Assembly (NCBI GenBank): GCA_910578995.1
Contig: CAJTSY010000029.1
Location: forward strand, 7,169 to 32,692
Length of the DNA stretch: 25,524 nt
Source of the DNA: an uncultured Acetatifactor sp.
GTDB taxonomy: Bacteria; Bacillota; Clostridia; Lachnospirales; Lachnospiraceae
Reading direction: 5' to 3'
Position 1 is the stretch's first letter. Every line of letters starts with the position of its first letter. Positions 23,637 to 25,524 of this stretch are shown here, in pieces. The translations under genes were made by a program, and so were the position numbers. The notes under the pieces were generated by a model. The model saw only the letters and a list, made by a program, of their open reading frames with translations. It ran no database searches and was not told the DNA's origin.

Positions 23637-23685
23637 ATTCTTCCGTCCTTTCCTGCTGTAATATTTTATTAGAATTCAGCATCCC

Positions 23686-23713
23686 ATAATCCTATACTGT
23701 TACAAGATTTCAA
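23686..23713 (-). promoter_or_regulatory. Weak candidate sigma-A promoter for punA operon
   Basis: On the minus strand, -35 TTGAAA (23708-23713), 16-bp spacer, -10 GATTAT (23686-23691; 4 of 6 bases). About 50 nt from the punA start. It is the best match in the 127-bp spacer, but weak. Confidence 0.35.
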
Positions 23714-23763
23714 GATAGCGCCCATAATTATCCCTCCATGAACTGCCGGAAAGAAGCCCGGTA

Positions 23764-25311
23764 TCACCCGTCGCTCAATTTCACGATCACCATGCGTCCC
23801 TCCACCCGGACACTGCCTTCTGCCGGCCAAACCGGCATATCAGCGCTGTAAGCCACGGCATCCTCCACCCATTCCCAGGGTGCCTGAACGTAATCGGCGC
23901 CCAGGGTGTGCAGAAATCCCAGTATACGCTTGGTGCTCCAGTAAAACTTCGGCTCCACCTCCCCGTCATAGTTAAAAAAGGAACGCCCTATCACCTCTCC
24001 TGCCACACAGGAGTTATTCCCTGAAAATTCCCTGCCGCCCACTACCATCACCGGCAAATCTTCCCCTTCCGGCATCTCCCGGCCTATCCGCTCCATCAGG
24101 GCTCTGCCCAGGGTCGCGTCCTGTTCATATCGGCACCAGTCCGTATAATACAACTGTCCGGTAACCCTGGCCTGCCCTATGCCGCTGACCAGACAGACCA
24201 CCGCCACGCTGCCAAGCATTGCCCCCCGCCGTACCCTGTCCAGGCACAGCCCCTGCATCTGCACCAGCCATATCCCCAAATATCCCAGAAAACCCGTCAC
24301 GGCAGGCAATACCAGCTGGGAACGCATGGCGGGGGTCCCCCCCAGCACCAGGGTCATCAGGAAAGGCGTTGCCAGCAATGCCAGATAGAAAAACAGGATA
24401 ACACCCTTTCCTCCCCCTTTTCCCCGGCGTAAACGGGCAAGGAAAACTGTCAGCATAATAAAATCACACAAAGCCAGCACCCCTAGCCCCGGACTGTAAA
24501 AAATTGAGTCATACCCTGTAAAAGCCTTCACCACATGTCCGGCTATGGCATGGAGACAGTCCTTCACCGAAGCACGCCCCCAGTAAATCTGATTGCCCAA
24601 ATAATCGGAGGAACCAAAGAAAAGCCTGGTAATCAGAGTATTCAGCAGAAATGCCGCAAGAAAGATGCCGCAGTAGGGAACCACACGCTTCATAAGCGCC
24701 CTGCCCGGCTGCCTGCCGCCCTCAGAAAACTCCCCCAACGCCTGGCACAGCAACAGGGCGACAGTCCCGAAAATATACAGTACTACAAACGTCTGATAAA
24801 CAGAAAATGTCAGAAGCAAAAGACTCCCGCTCCCCACGGCCCAGGGAAACGCGCCCCCCTGGGCCCACCGGAACGAGAAATACAGCGCCAGGGCCGTCAG
24901 TCCGATTCCCAGGCAGATTTCCATCCCCTGCAGGGAAAAATAGAACTGCTCCGCCATGGCAGGATGAGAAACCCATAGCAGGACCCCCAGGCCCCATCCC
25001 CACATGCCGGCCCTCCTGCCCGCCCTGTCCCAGAGCGCCAGAAAAGCCGCCACAGCCAACCCAAACAAAAGTACCGTCATGGTACCCGAAAAAAAGGGAT
25101 TGTACTGCGCATTCCCCAGAATGTACTTCAGAAACACAAGCCCCTGCCTGCCCGTCTGCAGCCATCCGTCATAAAAGTCATCCCCCAGATGAAGCAGATC
25201 CTCCGTATCAATGCCTATGATCCCGGAATTCATCCTGGCGCCATGAACCAAAAACACAAGCAATCCTGTCAAAAGCAGGCGGCTTCGGTATTTTTCCAGG
25301 TACGCTTTCAC
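23764..25311 (-). CDS. GtrII-family membrane glucosyltransferase
   Basis: A 515-aa polytopic membrane protein of the Glucos_trans_II (GtrII) type, which add glucosyl groups from a lipid carrier to surface polysaccharide on the outer face of the membrane. Recognition rests on the N-terminal loop GIDTEDLLHLGDDFYDGWLQ followed by GRQGLVFLKYIL, with acidic residues at the first extracytoplasmic loop, and about ten later hydrophobic spans. The C-terminal ~120 residues are a soluble domain ending in RVEGRMVIVKLSDG. Start is GTG at 25311, after GGAAGG. It stands alone, with no GtrA/GtrB partners in the window. The family is likely; the sugar and acceptor are not known. Confidence 0.8.
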   Translation of the reverse strand: MKAYLEKYRSRLLLTGLLVFLVHGARMNSGIIGIDTEDLLHLGDDFYDGWLQTGRQGLVFLKYILGNAQYNPFFSGTMTVLLFGLAVAAFLALWDRAGRRAGMWGWGLGVLLWVSHPAMAEQFYFSLQGMEICLGIGLTALALYFSFRWAQGGAFPWAVGSGSLLLLTFSVYQTFVVLYIFGTVALLLCQALGEFSEGGRQPGRALMKRVVPYCGIFLAAFLLNTLITRLFFGSSDYLGNQIYWGRASVKDCLHAIAGHVVKAFTGYDSIFYSPGLGVLALCDFIMLTVFLARLRRGKGGGKGVILFFYLALLATPFLMTLVLGGTPAMRSQLVLPAVTGFLGYLGIWLVQMQGLCLDRVRRGAMLGSVAVVCLVSGIGQARVTGQLYYTDWCRYEQDATLGRALMERIGREMPEGEDLPVMVVGGREFSGNNSCVAGEVIGRSFFNYDGEVEPKFYWSTKRILGFLHTLGADYVQAPWEWVEDAVAYSADMPVWPAEGSVRVEGRMVIVKLSDG

Positions 25312-25410
25312 CCTTGCCTTCCTTTCCTAATAGAACCTGTACCAGAATACGGTACATCAATTTTATCTTTCCAGTTTTCGTGCTAAATTTCAATTGTTTC
25401 CGCTGCATCC

Positions 25411-25424
25411 GGCATAATTATGCC
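25411..25424. repeat. 14-bp perfect palindrome upstream of the glucosyltransferase
   Basis: GGCATAATTATGCC is a perfect palindrome about 100 nt upstream of the GtrII start. Could be a repressor site; no loop is left for an RNA hairpin of full length. Confidence 0.5.
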
Positions 25425-25470
25425 TCTTCCAAAAAAGAAAGCTGCCTGCTACAGTTACTATATCATAATT

Positions 25471-25492
25471 TTTCATATTCCGCCATATGAAA
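25471..25492. repeat. 8-bp inverted repeat near the window end
   Basis: TTTCATAT (25471-25478) and ATATGAAA (25485-25492) are perfect inverted copies with a 6-bp spacer; flanking AT-rich bases partly extend the symmetry. The 213 bp from 25312 to the window end hold this and the 14-bp palindrome but no gene I can support. Confidence 0.45.
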
Positions 25493-25524
25493 TTATTCTT
25501 TTCTGGAAATCAGGAAATCCGGAG

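Overview
The window looks like a chromosomal segment of an anaerobic, spore-forming, fairly GC-rich Clostridia member, most likely a gut Lachnospiraceae (Enterocloster/Lachnoclostridium-like). The taxonomic reading is an inference. It rests on sporulation genes (cotJABC, a SpoVAF-type protein), oxygen-sensitive class III ribonucleotide reductase, glycan-processing enzymes (GH4 alpha-galactosidase, a Cys-type sulfatase), strong AGGAGG-like ribosome binding sites and Firmicutes-type sigma-A promoters. I recognise 23 protein-coding genes. I see no tRNA, rRNA, CRISPR array, insertion sequence, integrase or phage gene, so this reads as core or lightly accessory chromosome rather than a mobile island.

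Layout, left to right. (1) 85-2548: an AraC-type regulator diverges from a GH4 MelA-like alpha-galactosidase that ends in a long terminator hairpin. (2) 2640-5138: an MBOAT O-acyltransferase and a membrane-anchored SGNH-like partner, likely acylating an exported polymer. (3) 5197-6640: a convergent MATE exporter with its own promoter and a 9-bp inverted repeat over the -35. (4) 6658-7822: the cotJA-cotJB-cotJC spore coat operon, tightly packed, with a mother-cell-type promoter and a terminator. (5) 7876-12493: on one strand, a SpoVAF-like protein with a SigG-like promoter, a sulfatase 33 bp behind it, then a LytTR response regulator and a soluble GHKL histidine kinase. (6) 12523-16095: nrdD-nrdG-dut, a deoxynucleotide supply cluster with a near-perfect sigma-A promoter and two NrdR boxes 30 bp apart just downstream of it. 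(7) 16123-17449: a 50-aa single-span membrane protein translationally coupled (TGATG) to a WYL-domain regulator; a 10-bp inverted repeat straddles their -10 element. (8) 17484-19326: a membrane-anchored MutS-like ATPase of unknown role. (9) 19465-23713: punA-cdd-mtaD with GTGA start/stop overlaps, followed by an AzgA/NCS2 purine permease, together a nucleoside and purine salvage unit. (10) 23764-25524: a GtrII-family membrane glucosyltransferase with palindromes in its upstream region.

The least explained parts are the small membrane protein/WYL pair and its symmetrical operator, the membrane MutS-like ATPase, and the SpoVAF-sulfatase-two-component arrangement. Everything here comes from reading the sequence and family knowledge; no database search was run.
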